DNA from: Formicarius rufipectus
Lineage: Eukaryota; Chordata; Aves; Passeriformes; Formicariidae
Direction: 5' to 3'
Assembly: GCA_013399695.1 (NCBI GenBank)
Contig: VXAU01004380.1
Coordinates: 392,192-456,191, forward strand
DNA length: 64,000 bases
The notes beneath the pieces were generated by a model that ran no database searches, was not told the DNA's origin, and saw nothing but the letters and a program-made list of their open reading frames with translations. Below are positions 25,377-37,405 of the stretch, in pieces. Made by a program: the position numbers and the translations under genes. Each line of letters starts with the position of its first letter. Position 1 is the stretch's first letter.

Positions 25377-27381
25377 TTTGAATTAATTAAGAAGCAGTTT
25401 TTCAAAAGAACACTCAAGAAAAAAGGCATGTAAGTTAAAAGCATGGTCTGAGACTGTTTTGAATATCCACTTCAGCTGAATCGAATGAAGCACAAGCCCT
25501 TTTTCTGACTTACTGTATTTATGTGTGTGCACGCGCATACATGTAAAGTTACTCTGTTGGTAGTTAGGGATCATTTAACAGAATGAAAGCAATGGAAATG
25601 AGCTTCCCCCAAACTAGAATCTGATACATTCCTAGCATGGTTCTTTCTGATAAGTCAGGTTGAATCAATACCAAAATAAAACTCCTGCATTTGGCCGTTG
25701 CTCTTCTGGTATCTTTGTATAAAATATGGATGACTTAAATGGAACCTGAAATTCTCATTCTGAATGAGCTTGGTTTTTACTGTTCTCAGGGCCTTTGTCA
25801 CAAGGGGCTATGAAGGAATCATCACGTGGTAAGTAGTACTAATCTAGTGAATAAACAGAATTAGCTTGATTGACCTTCCTCCTGAGTTCTTAGTTTTCTA
25901 GTCTTAAAATTATTCTGCATAAAAATCTTCAGCTGTCTTTCACAACTCTACTGCTATGTTTTCTTGGCACAAGAAACTAAAATGAATTGTCATTCTAAAG
26001 ACAATAAACAAAAAGAACTGAAAACAGAGGTCTGCTAGTCCAGCAGTGTCCTTCCTCCAATAAAGCTTCCGGCCAGCAAATTTACATGCCTGCCCAAACA
26101 ACACAAAACCCCATACAGCTCCTGTGGTTACCTCCAAAAATCTTTCCTGGAAGGGGCTCTGAACTCAGATGCCTCATGCACAAGTGTTTCTCCTGCAAGC
26201 TCTGCACTACCCTTATTTCAACCTCCCTGCTCTATAAAGATTTTCCTCTGCCTTAAAAAAAATTCTAAGCAGTGTGACAGCCACAGAGTCATTTTTCCAT
26301 ACCCAACCACAGCATTTTAAACAATGCAGATGGTATAAGAAACAGTAACAAATGAGTGCTTATATTACTACTGTTAAATATAGGATTGATAAAAGCCATC
26401 AATCAAAGTTAGCCATGAAATCTTTTAGGTAGAAGTTTGTATTCTTTGCTTTTACAAAGTTACAAAAATTGCAAAATTTCATATGAAATCATCTCTCAGA
26501 TACTTTATCCCAGTAATTATGGTTATATTTATAGCTAAATTACTGTTATTATTTCATACAATCTTACAGCTTTAATTGTATGTGTGGTATGTAGCTTATC
26601 TCCATGACCACTCTGTACTTAAAACTGATTTCTTTACCAATATAGTTAACACGGGCTGTAGCTAAACAGGTCATCGTGGTTGTATATGTCAGTCTGCAAG
26701 TATCAACTTTTCGTGTGAATTTTCTGGTGTTATCCTCTTAGACCTTTCGTAAAGCAGACAAGGAACTCTTTGTTTCCATCAGTTAGATGTTTAATGTCTA
26801 TTTCTGTGTTCTTGGCCTCTACTAGTTCCTCTGCAAGACACAATGGTATTCCCTCATGTCTTTTGCTGTTTTCTTGGCAAATCTGCATGTTACTAATACT
26901 GTTCTGTTAAATCATAGGTTCTTGTTCACTGCATTCATAGACCCCCAGGGCCAGATACTGGCTCCTGCTCTGGCAGTATGAGTAGCTTGTAAAATTGTCT
27001 TGAACAGGTACCTGAGAATCGCTTTAGCCTTATACCACTCACTCTTATGCTTACCCTCCCTGACGGATGGTGTAGCTTGGGATTGTGTTGCAGCGTAAGT
27101 GGCACTGTTAACAATATGGTTATCTTCTTCCTGGTGCCAGTTGCAAAGGGATTCTTGTAGGAAGACAAGACTTAAAGCAACCAAGATGTTTGCTATTGTA
27201 GAAGTTGACTAAGCCAGAGATAGCAGGGTTAAAGATGGCACTAAGGCCACTTCAGGGGTTACATCTGTCAGATACACTGTATAAACTGCCTCTTAAATAT
27301 GAAAAAAAATAGTTTTTAATATAACTGTATAAGGATACAAAGTTATATATGTAAAATATAAGGAATATAAATTGTGACAGG

Positions 27382-27731
27382 GCAGCATTGGTGGTTCAGT
27401 GGTAGAATTCTCGCCTGCCACACGGGGGACCCGGGTTCGATTCCCAGCCAATGCAACATTCGCCTCGGGCAGATGGGCTTGTCAGCCGCCTGGCAACCAT
27501 CCTAGGAGAAGGACAACTCTGACTTCAAAACCTACATCCTGAGGACCTCGCTGTCACTGTCCAAGCTTGCTAGGCCCTGGCAGATGAACCTCAGGAATAA
27601 AGGGTGGGACCAGTTCTGCGCACGCTGTGCCTCACCTAAAAAATCTACTGCGCAGGCTTGAGAGATTCACCCACTTTGCATGGGTAAAAAACCCTCCCAA
27701 ATCTTCGTTCATGAAGTCTAGCCATACATAC
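27382..27731 (+). mobile_element. tRNA-Gly-headed SINE-like retroposon with 13-bp target-site duplications
   Basis: A unit of about 350 bp starts with a tRNA-Gly(GCC)-like sequence and continues into a GC-richer body unlike the surrounding AT-rich intron. It is bracketed by perfect direct repeats AAATTGTGACAGG at 27369-27381 and 27732-27744, as expected of a target-site duplication made by LINE machinery. Both internal Pol III promoter boxes are intact in the head: A box TGGTTCAGTGG and B box GGTTCGATTCC. The body includes AATAAA near 27596 and a second GCGCA-rich part near 27615-27655. The 3' end is CATACATAC-like, with neither poly-A nor the short ATTCTATG-type repeats of a CR1 tail, so the partner LINE is unclear. 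I do not recognise the body as a named SINE family. Confidence 0.75.
27385..27455 (+). pseudogene. tRNA-Gly(GCC)-like sequence, head of the retroposon
   Basis: These 71 bases match the length and most of the sequence of vertebrate tRNA-Gly(GCC), including the anticodon GCC at 27417-27419, a fully paired 7-bp acceptor stem (GCATTGG with CCAATGC) and discriminator A. Two substitutions break pairs: the closing anticodon-stem pair becomes C-A (ACGGG instead of GCGGG), and the T-stem 3' strand reads CCCAG, giving a C-A mismatch. With the attached body and flanking duplications, it is best read as a retroposon head rather than a working tRNA gene. A tRNA scanner would probably still report it. Confidence 0.8.
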
Positions 27732-28207
27732 AAATTGTGACAGGACAAATTGATACAATTCTGTGTAATAACTAAAAAACTTTCTACAAAGAAAGTATGT
27801 ATTAGCTTCAGTGATTTGCTTCTCATTCTGAAGCCTGTATGCATTGAAGCAAAAATAAATTTCCATTAAAAACAGGTGCATGTCCAAGAACTACGTGTTT
27901 AAGCACTGTTAATTTTAAGAGCTAAATGCTAGATAGGTCAAGGGTTTTAGACATGTCGAAAATAGAAACTTCAACACCTAACCTTAGGGGAGGATGTTGA
28001 GCTTCAAGTGTGGAATTCAGACCCAAAATTAGTTACCTGGTCTCCATCTGAAATACACAGATGTTTCCAAGAAAGCTGTCCTTAGCAAGGTGCGCCATTG
28101 TAATTAACTAGTGCATAGGGAAGAGTTCTGGAGAGAAATTCGCTGATTATTGGAGAATACACCCATTTTCCTGAAAGCCTTTTCTCAAAGATTATGAATT
28201 TCTGAAT

Positions 28208-28440
28208 GGAATCACCGAATCACAGAACAGTTGAGGTTGGAAGTGACCTCAGGGGGTCACTTTTCTTCCTCAAATAGAATGACCCTAGAGCTAGTTGTCC
28301 AGGACTGTTTCCAGATGGCTTTCATATATCTCCAGAGAATGATCCTTCATAACCTCTCTGGGCCACTGGGTATTTTCATATGTTCAAATGAAGCCTCTGC
28401 TGTTTCGGTTTGTGCCCATTGCCTCTTCAATAGTTGGGTT
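28208..28440 (-). mobile_element. CR1 LINE 3' fragment, minus orientation
   Basis: On the + strand this reads as the reverse complement of a CR1 3' end: AATCACAGAACAGTTGAGGT, then GGAAGTGACCTC, later TTGTCCAGGACTGTTTCCAG, ACCTCTCTGGGCCACTGG and TTTGTGCCCATTGCCTCTT. The order of these blocks is that of the avian and reptilian CR1 3' terminal region. It is a 5'-truncated, diverged copy without coding capacity. The inner boundary near 28440 is approximate. Confidence 0.92.
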
Positions 28441-31400
28441 AGATGGCATTACTCTTTCATACAGTAGTTTACAACTTGCAATACAGGAAGACTTTCAATG
28501 TCATGTTTTCAGCTGAAATGAATCTAATAATAATGCTAGTTAAAGATTTTTATGTTTGAATAAGAGCTTAGGAAGAGCATGACTTTGGACTTACTGTTAG
28601 AAATCTTAGACTGAAAAGATGTATCTTAATAACTACTTTATGGACCACATAATTTAAATACATAAAGAGGTGTGGGAAAAATATTTGCAAATATATTCCC
28701 ATGTTTAAGAAGAAGTTGAACCTGAGTTTTCCACTGCTTCAGTAAGTGCTCTTTGAGTGCCTGCTGGGATTCATTGTTATTTCTTGCATGGCTCTGGCTT
28801 TTCTTGCAGTCAACAAAAAACCAGGTGATTTTACTAGAGTAGTACCAGACTGAAATGGGTAATGTGCTGCTTCAAAGTGAGGCTTCTCACCATACCTCGA
28901 GTGCCTGACTGGCCAGGTCACTGACTTTTGGTCCACTTGGAATCTAGGCAGAGCAAGCTCCTTACTATCATGTGAAGGGAAGAGTCATTCACGCCTTACC
29001 ACAGTGACCACATATTGCCATAGAAAAAAATTACCTACATCTAGTTTTGCCTCCTTGTATAATAGAAACACCAGTGGAAGGTGGTGGGTCCCAAGCCCTG
29101 GATTAACCACCCATATTGGGTGGAAAGGTTCATGGAGAGGCCTGAGAATGAAGTAGCCCAATAATCTAACCCAGGGCTCTACAGAAAGGAATCAGCTTTA
29201 TCACCAAAGACAAGAAGGCATAGGAGGAAGTGCAACTCTATTCTATGGAAATCCAACTACCTATTTAGAGTCATGAAAGAAGAGAATACTTACCATGGAA
29301 AAAGATTTAACATTTTTCTTAGTTTTCATTAAAGGTCCAACTCAGTGACTTTATCTGCTAGAGATGTGTGTAAACTGAGTTTGGACAGACGTCTCTCCCT
29401 CTGTTGTTCAAATATGCACAGATTTTAGAATACTTCTATTCAGGCTTTATTCTTTATCCTCAAACTTAAATAAAGGTAATTCTTTTTCTAATGTTAATGT
29501 CTGTCTGTCAGTTTAATGTTCTGCCTATGTATAAAAGTGTCTGTATTCTAGTATAAATAAGGCTCTGTACAAAAATGCTTTGAATTTGTATGTGTTGGCT
29601 TAATTTTCATCATATTGCTCTACATTAGTCTTTCTATCTTTAAAACAGATTTTTGTCTTGTCTACTGTTCTGAGCCCACTGTCTGGTATTTAAAAATTGC
29701 CTAAATTAAAGAATTCACCTTCCATTGTGCTAATGTACACTGTGTTTGTGCAAAGTTTGAAAGGAGGAGAAATGAAGTGTTTTATCAATTGCACAGAAGT
29801 TGTTCTTAATACTGTATGGTAACTAGTTTTCCGAGTTTGGTATAATTTGACTGTCTTATATGTTTTATCATCAGTATAACATATGCACTGTATTTTTAAG
29901 AAGAAAATTTCCCATGCGAATACTGAACTTTTTGTAACATAAAAAAACCCCATAAAATATGGTCACAACACTGATGTGAACATCCTGCATGCTTGTGGAG
30001 AACTGTTAATAGTTAAATTCTGATAGCAGAAATTAGCTAGATATAACAAAACAGGGCTTCCAAAGGGTTGTGTCGAAGTAAGGGAACAGAAAAGAGAAGC
30101 CTGTACTGTAACTGGCATGTTGTCAAAACCAGCAGTGTTGGTGTTTGCTATCTCTGTATTGCTCCATGAAATCTTCCCAGAGATAATCATCTTAATTATA
30201 TTGCTCTTTTGGGAATACTGATAAAATAACATGATAATGAGCTGTGAACTGAGCAAGGGAAGATATAAGTCTTACATGGACTTTTTACAAATTTGTAAAA
30301 ATATTGAGAGAACAAAATACAGGTAGCATCATGTTCTCTCTCTAGTAATATCCTCTTTGCTGGGTACTTTTTCATGTCATTATTCCTACGTTCCTCAGCA
30401 TACCGATACTTTGTTTTTTCATGAATGCCACAAACGAATTCTTCACTGAATTCTTCTCTAAGTTGTGTTTTGTGTGAAAAGGAAATGTTTAAAAAAACCT
30501 CAGAAGGATAAAGAATAGGGCTTTAGCTGAATATCTAAAACTGGTCTAGTTCTGTGGATTAGTACAGCCCACAAGACCTTTTTTTTTTCCGCTGGTGTGC
30601 TTGATCTGTGTGCAATTTATATCCCACCTCCAGGAATGCCTGCCTAAATAGGAACATATATACATTTTGTGCCTTTAATTGTTGAGTTGTATTTTTTTGG
30701 GGGGTTGGTTTTGGTTTTTTAATGTGAGCAGTTAATGCAAAATAAGGTGTTATGTCATATCCCTTAGATTCTTTAAATGGTGGCCAGAAGAACCACTGTT
30801 ATAGATGCACTCCATTTGCTTTGTAATTTAAGTTTGTTGCAGTCTGAGAGAACTTCGGCCGTACTTCACAGAACTTTGCAGCTGACTGCTTGGATTACAT
30901 TTAGCAGCAAATTAGATGAGATAACCTGATAGTATTTGTTTCTAAGTTAATGCCAATGAATCAACCTTAAATAGGCAATTGCACAGGTACACACAAACCA
31001 CACATCCATAGGATTGTAAACAAACAGCTTTCACAGGAACCAATCTAACTCTATTAACTGCCATGTTTTTTCTCCTTATTTACACCCATATGAGTGAAAG
31101 TTTAATGATTATTATGTTTGTTTCAGACAAGAAAAGGCTGAAACATTTACATTTATCTAGTTTGAGTATATTGGACTGGACTATTTTAATATTGATTATT
31201 AAAATACAGAAATATTCCAACCTTTTTATTCCTATCCCCTCTGCTTTGAAAGTACAATATCTGATGGTATTTGTGTGAGGTTGTGTGAAAATACAAGTTT
31301 GGGTGATACCTCACATGCAGATTATAGTTTCTTCTTTTTATGTATGTGGCAATCATTATTAATTTGATGGCAAATATATAACTGAATAGAATAAACTATC

Positions 31401-32239
31401 CTGAGTAGCTGAAATAAAGAGTAAGTATATGAAACAGTGGTGTTACTTCTGAATCTGTTGTAAGAGAAATTTGATAAACTACTCAAATGCTTCTTGAATA
31501 CATAATCTGACTTTCTGAACAGAGTACCTTACCAGAACTACATTTTCCCCTTACCTTACCCACACTGTAAGGAAGGAAATTTCATTTCTCTTTTATCTTC
31601 AGTGACTCTAGAGGCAAAAATTTCCTTGATCATCACTGATTCTAGTGCTGTGCTTTATGAAATTTATATATAGTTCCAGAAAGCCAGTTAGAAAATTACT
31701 TTAGAGAATCTATTAAACTTGCAAGCATAGGAGGTTCCCACATTTAATTTATGGTTTGCAGAAATACGGGAAATTCATTGTTGTCCTTTACCTACCGTTA
31801 GAAATTACATGTGTGTTTATGAGTCTGAATTTATCACTTGGTCCATACAGAGGTAAGATCAACAGTGAATGATCTTGTAAAATATGTACCTCAAGCTACT
31901 TTTATTTTGAAGCATCTCAGGATGGAGCAAATTAAAATTACATGATCTTAAATTCTTCCTTTAAATGTGAATTCTAGACAGCAGAATTGGCAACAAGGGC
32001 CTCCTCATCCTGCCTTTTTCCTCCTCTTTAGATCATGTTGCGTGTGTATGTATGTATATGCATGTGTGTATTTATATAAGTTTATATGCCACTTGTTCTC
32101 AACTATATTATTTCTGGCTATACTATGAATGGGTGATTGGACAGAAAAAGATTCTCTAATAGATTTCAATCCCATCTGCCTGCTGCTCAGTGAAGTATTT
32201 TTTTAAGCTGATAATTGAAAACCTATCTTGTTCTTACAG

Positions 32240-32295
32240 AATGGCTTTGCTGTTGTAAGGCCCCCAGGCCATCATGCTGAAGAATCAACAGCCAT
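32240..32295 (+). CDS. HDAC9: HDAC9 coding exon D (active-site PPGHH)
   Basis: This 56-bp exon (18 codons plus AT) encodes NGFAVVRPPGHHAEESTA. The split ATG codon is completed by the next exon. The acceptor is TTCTTACAG and the donor a perfect GTAAGT. The HH pair corresponds to HDAC4 His802 and His803, the charge-relay histidines of the deacetylase site. The sequence agrees with vertebrate HDAC9 as I know it. It is separated from exon E by only 242 bp. Confidence 0.97.
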
Positions 32296-32537
32296 GTAAG
32301 TACCAGGGAATATTGCCCATCTTGGAGCACTAAGGTTACTGGCAGTCACCTGCATTGTGCATGTCTCTGAAGAACTGTAATTGTTAGCAGATGACTGAAA
32401 AGGCTTTTTAGGTACTCCCAGAAGGAGATTTATGGCCTCAGAGATCATATAGCTTTTTAAAAAATGCTCTGAACATTATTTATAGCTATTTTCCTGACTG
32501 ATTTGCTTTCTTATTTCTGTTCTTCTCTATTCCACAG

Positions 32538-32625
32538 GGGGTTCTGCTTTTTTAATTCAATTGCAATTACTGCCAAATACTTGAGAGACAAGCTAAATAT
32601 AGGCAAGATATTGATTGTAGATCTG
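32538..32625 (+). CDS. HDAC9: HDAC9 coding exon E (GFCFFNS ... ILIVDL)
   Basis: This 88-bp exon, with AT from exon D, gives 30 codons: MGFCFFNSIA, ITAKYLRDKL and NIGKILIVDL. The acceptor follows CTCTATTCCACAG and the donor is GTATGT. GFC-FNS is the conserved deacetylase strand-turn next to the catalytic histidines. The ILIVDL strand leads directly to the zinc-binding DVH motif at the start of exon F. Leu at the last position is typical of HDAC9 (Trp in HDAC4). The exon ends in phase 0. Confidence 0.97.
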
Positions 32626-35600
32626 GTATGTATTCTTGGCAAGCATCACACTTTCAGTGCATCTAGATAAAAGATAATGAATTTGTATTTATATGTCAGA
32701 CTTTCCAGCTTTTAATACCTACAAGTAACAAAAGTGTGCATTTCCTCTGATTTTGGGAACTCATTAGAGCCAGGATGGCAGTACTGAAACTATAAACATC
32801 TATGTTTCACTTTAATGGTGTTAACTGCAATTTAATGAGAAGAAGGCACAGATCAGGGCAACTTTTATGGTCCTTAAATGAATTGATACTTCCACCATTA
32901 AAATAACCCTACAGAACCCAAGTTTACTTTTCCCTAAAGAATACAAACTTTAAATAGTCAGATGTTCTTTAAAGAATGTTGTTGCATTGGTAACCGAATT
33001 AGCCACTTTCCCCAGCTAGCAGTGATTTGACTCATGTAACTTCAATATTATTAAACAAATCGACAGGTCATTCCCTCTAAGAAGCTTTCAAGTCATGTAT
33101 GCCAGGTTTTGATGGTTCCCTGAAGGAAAGCTTTGTGATTAAAAATCCACTTCACTGGATTAGTCTTGTATTTTAAGAGAAGGCATTCTTACACAATACT
33201 TAATATGTTTAACAAATGGATTATTTAAATGCAGATGACATTTGGCATGTTGGCTATATTATTTTCATGAATAATGAATTTGAGCTCTGCCTTGCACTTA
33301 AAAGATCAGCCCAATGCACAGCCCAAGGAAAGTTGAGTGCTGATTTATGAGCACCATTTTTGTTTTCCTACAGTTCATGACGAGGTGTAATAGGGTGTCT
33401 GACAAAGCATAGACAGGAAATGAACCCTGGCATCAAAACCTAACCTGTTACATCTGCACTTAATTAATTTTTGCAGGTGATAAAAGATTTAAAGACAAAA
33501 TATGTTAAAGGGTTTTTGAAGTGCATGGCTTAATAGTCTAAATCTTGTTCATATCTGCACTCATAATTAAATCTTATTGAAGAGTCATGGCCCTACCATC
33601 TAGCACTTTTGTTCAGTTAAACATGCGTACTGGCTGTTGAAGAGAAGCAGAGAAAGGGGGAGTGTGAGAGAAGGAATGGCAAGTGAAAAATGAGTGCTAG
33701 AATAAGTATATGGGTAGATTAAATATTCTTAGAATGTTTTTCAAATATTTCTCAGCTTGGTCTATTATCATTTAGAAACATAATTATCAACTTCCAGAAA
33801 CTGGTATTTTTGAAGAATTTACTTCTACTGTATGTTGTATCTGTTTGCTTACTTGAATCATTCAGTTCATTGCTGTAAGTGCTGGCCAAAAGTGAACTCT
33901 CAGTTTATTCTTATTAATTAATAGGAAAAGCCTATTCAAAGTTTGCATTTTGTGGATGTTTTTAAGTCTTTTTGTCTGTAAGGGTTACATTCGCCTTTTC
34001 AGGGCAGGAAAACACTTCCTTTGACTTACTTAGCCAATAAGTACTTAGAAATTCAGCTTCAGCTTTTCAAGGCAAGGTTAGATGTGCAAATCATTACCTG
34101 TGTAAATGACTACCTGTGAAGCTGCCTATCCTTACTCAGGAAAGTAGATGGGGAATGCTCATCCTCTCTCAAACTCTGTCCCATTGGCCAGAATAACTCA
34201 GCTGGTGACAAGGAAGAAATATATGGCTGACACAGATTACTTCATTCCTGGAGCAGTTGCAGTTCAGTCCCTAGTCTATTCCATGGTCGGAGTAATGATG
34301 TACAAAAATTCATATGGAAAATTTCTTATGCATGTGAACTACAGATAAATCACAGGCCAAAGCAAATGAATGAACAAGTTAATAGTGAAGCCTTTATTCC
34401 TACCAACAGAGAAATTGGGGCATCTGAAGGAAAGAATGGAATTACACATTAGACTTGAAATTAACCTTTAAGACTGTATTTTGATAGTTACCAGCACAGC
34501 AAGACTCCATTCAAGTGGGCAGCTATACATGTTACTACAATATAAATATTAAAAAGTAATATCTAATCCCACACAGTAAAGTGTACTCTAGTTGCAAATT
34601 AAGTGTAGTCTTCTTAGCCGCTGCATGTTTTCATATATAAATTGTTAACTTTTTAATTGTCAATCTTCCCTTCGTTTATTTCTACATTAAAATAACAGAC
34701 ATCTCTGACAGTTTTTTTTCCTTATTCCATCATTTGGATAAATCTCTGTTTTTGAACTGACTTATATACCTGAATACAATTCATCTGCTAAAGGCAGAAT
34801 GTGAACTCATTTCCCACATGCTAACTTCCGCAGTCTTAAAGAACACATGCCTTTGTCTAAGAAGAAAAGTTACTGCTCTTCAAAACGGAGTAACCCTTTG
34901 TGGAATTAAGGTTTAGACAAGAAAGCTAGCATTGAGATTTGGATTTAAAAAAAAAAAAAAAGAAAAAAAAAAGAAAAAAAAATCTCTTTGTGCTCCTTTA
35001 ATATTTTTTCTTCTCATTTGGAACCTGTTACAGCAAGATTTATCTAAAGCCCCAAATATGCATGAAAAAGAAAGACTAATTAAGATCACCAAATGAAGTC
35101 CTAGTCCCTGCAGATCTATTGATGTGCCCAGCATATCTTCTCAGGTTACAGTCCTCATTCCAAGATCATCCATACTTGTATGCCTGTTAGCAGGATTTGA
35201 GTGTGTTTTGGAGTAAACCAATCAATTCTCTCACATCTGAAGACTGAATGGATTTCTAAGGTTAGTCTGCATGCCAGATTTTACTTCATTGCCAGCCAGA
35301 ACCTTCTAAAACTATGCTGGCTGCCCTCAAATCTTCAACACCTTTACAACCAGTGTGAACTCCTTTGCAGCTCTAATGTGTTACATTTAACCTTGGCATT
35401 AAGTCACAATTGGGCTGTAACTCCATCCTTATCTTGTTTCAAGTACTTTCAACTGAGAAAAGAAAAGAAACTCTTGTAATACTACTCTGAAGAGGTCCCA
35501 CAGTTGGTCCAAGTCAAGCACAATGCAGTACAAGTAAGACTCAATCAATGCAGAGTTCTGAACAATGTGGGTAAAAGTCATGGGGTAAATCAGCTGCAAG

Positions 35601-36963
35601 GAGAGCAACCAATAGTCAGTGCTTGCTGTGCTGTTGGCAATGTACACCTTGAGTCTTGAACCTTCTAGGGGTCAAAGGGTTCTGAGCAAAATGTGACTCA
35701 TGTTCCTGTGATACTACATTTGATTTAGACCTCATAACATTTGTAAGGTAAATACAGACTGGGTGACTGTTACCATTCAGATTACTTTGTCTGTCCTCCT
35801 TGTTAATTCTCTAAATCAGGCATTTCAAAGGGATGGCTTAAAGGAGAAGAATTAATAATATATGTAACTTTTCAGCTTCTTAGAAATGCCAGTGAAGAAA
35901 CTTTTTTTTGTTTTTTACTTTCCTTTTTCTGTAAAGCAAGGGGATTTTCCTTTTTCACTTATAAAGTCCTTATGTGTCTAGCCACATAGCACAGCAGTAA
36001 AAAACAGAGCTAAAAAAAGAGAAATGAAGTCTGCATCATCTGCCTTTGTTACACAGATATACTGTCAGCATTTCTTTTTCAGTATTTTATTTAATGACAG
36101 AATTTATTCATTGTTGTTATATGATGTTTGAAATATGGACACTAGCCAAGGTCACTCCTGGATTGTGGAAGGCACCATCCTATCTGCCAGATGATTTAAT
36201 AGCTAATGAGATCATATTCCTTTGTCTTCAACTGTTGCCGTCATGATTTTGCAAAAATGAAGTATGAAGTCCTTTCTGCATCTGGCATCTCTTTTGATGT
36301 GGATCTAACTGCTGAGGGACTAAACTGAACTGAATGTTTCAAGAAAGCCAATTTACTCAGCTGGTCGCAGAGCCTTTGACCTCAATAGTGGAACTTGGCA
36401 AATCAATGAATAGTCTTATGTTTAGTGTTCTGTCAAGAATTGTGAAAAAGCTCTGTAAACCATAGATCCTTCTGCAAAATACTAGTTTGTAGTTTAAACA
36501 TTAGTCTTTCTTCAGAGGCCAATGAGGCTAGTTAATTAAGCCTGAGGGGTTATGAACTGTTGGCAGTTAATAAGTCATAAAATTCCTCCATAAAACAGGA
36601 TGCTAGATTCCATCACTGAGGCAAAGAGTACAAAGAGCCGGTGTATAAATATCTAATTGTACAAAAGGACTGGGATTTCTCAATGACTGCTCATCTGGAG
36701 TCTCCAGGGCACGCTCGCTATGGTTTCCTGATTTTTAGAAGCCAGTTTAAAAAATGAGTGCATTAAAGAGTAATTTGCCTGAAAGTTCAGGAAGTATGGG
36801 GTGGTGAAGGGAGGGGGAAAGGAAAAGACAAAAGGAGGGCAAGGGAGAGGGAGAGAAACTGGGAGAGAGAGAGAGAGAAGGGCGTGTAAAAAAAAGCAGA
36901 ACTGAGCTCTTTCCACTGACTTGGACATTATTACATTTGTCATCTGTTTTCTTTCTCCTTTAG
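32626..36963 (+). other. HDAC9: HDAC9 intron between exons E and F
   Basis: A 4.3-kb intron with a poly-A-rich interruption at 34946-34982 and a GA-rich patch at 36785-36880. The section 36470-36760 looks like regulatory DNA. The other open frames are short and without family resemblance. No transposon or RNA gene is recognised. The acceptor tract is TTTCTTTCTCCTTTAG. Confidence 0.82.
36470..36760. promoter_or_regulatory. Candidate conserved element upstream of exon F
   Basis: This stretch, ending about 200 bp before exon F, has no low-complexity sequence. It carries homeodomain-type words such as GTTAATTAAGC near 36531, AGTTTAAAC near 36491 and AGTTAATAAG near 36565, together with GC-balanced linkers. 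Enhancers of TWIST1 have been reported within the 3' half of HDAC9 in mammals, including some overlapping coding exons. Whether this one is orthologous cannot be told from one sequence. Confidence 0.3.
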
Positions 36964-37083
36964 GATGTTCACCATGGCAACGGTACACAGCAGGCTTTTT
37001 ATGCTGACCCCAGTATCCTGTATGTTTCCCTCCATCGCTATGATGAAGGCAACTTCTTTCCTGGCAGTGGAGCCGCAAATGAG
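36964..37083 (+). CDS. HDAC9: HDAC9 coding exon F (DVHHGNG zinc site)
   Basis: This 120-bp exon (40 codons, phase 0 at both ends) begins DVHHGNGTQQAFYADPSILY and continues VSLHRYDEGNFFPGSGAANE. The D and the first H of DVHH correspond to HDAC4 Asp840 and His842, two of the three zinc ligands. The third Asp is encoded downstream of the window. The second F of GNFF corresponds to HDAC4 Phe871, which lines the substrate channel. The residue after GSGA is Ala (GCA) where human HDAC9 and HDAC4 have Pro; HDAC7 has Val there, so the site tolerates change. The donor GTTAGG is weak. Confidence 0.97.
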
Positions 37084-37405
37084 GTTAGGTTTATTTCTTT
37101 AGAGCACCGTTTTTATTTGTATCTTTCAGGTAATTGCTTTGCATGATTACCCCTAATTTTCTTGTCCTTCTCTGGTTCTTTAAATTACACCAGATTACCA
37201 AATCGTCCACTGGGAGCAGGGGACCAGTAGAGAACAAGTGCATAACCCAGAGCAGTTCTTGTCAAACAAGGCTGGGCTGATCTGACATGTTGTTTGATGT
37301 TTGTTTCTAAAGCACATTTGAGAGTTTTTTTTCCTTTCCCTCACTCTTTTTCTCATACTTTTTCCTCTTTTTCACTCCTTTTGGGATTTTATATCTATTT
37401 TTCAG

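Larger units (their letters stand above)
20406..32239 (+). other. HDAC9: HDAC9 intron between exons C and D (after the CpG island)
   Basis: About 11.8 kb of AT-rich intron. It holds a 12-bp-stem inverted repeat at 22.8 kb, a C12 run at 24698-24709, the GGAA/GAAA purine tract with a gap at 25.2 kb, the tRNA-Gly retroposon at 27.4 kb, a minus-strand CR1 fragment at 28.2 kb, a G/T run at 30.69-30.72 kb and a short CCACCCA/TGGGTGG palindrome at 29107-29123. One unresolved base is at 23469. Open frames are short and unrelated to any family I recognise. The intron closes with the acceptor TTCTTACAG. Confidence 0.8.

Noticed and set aside
25133..25444. Open frames of Glu-Gly-Arg-Lys and Phe-Leu-Ser repeats
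   Set aside because: Periodic translation of the GGAA/GAAA microsatellite, running across unknown bases.
27385..27455. Functional tRNA-Gly(GCC) gene
   Set aside because: Two stem mismatches, an attached 280-bp body and flanking target-site duplications mark it as the head of a retroposon.
29107..29123. Palindrome CCACCCATATTGGGTGG as a possible operator or insertion-sequence end
   Set aside because: A 7-bp arm palindrome is common by chance in 64 kb, has no partner nearby, and the bacterial-type operator model does not apply.
34946..34982. Poly-A tail of a processed pseudogene
   Set aside because: The sequence before it shows no recognisable coding or RNA-derived body, and no flanking target-site duplication is visible.
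36680..37078. 132-codon minus-strand open frame overlapping HDAC9 exon F
   Set aside because: It is the antisense shadow of exon F and its pyrimidine-rich upstream flank, with no resemblance to a known protein.
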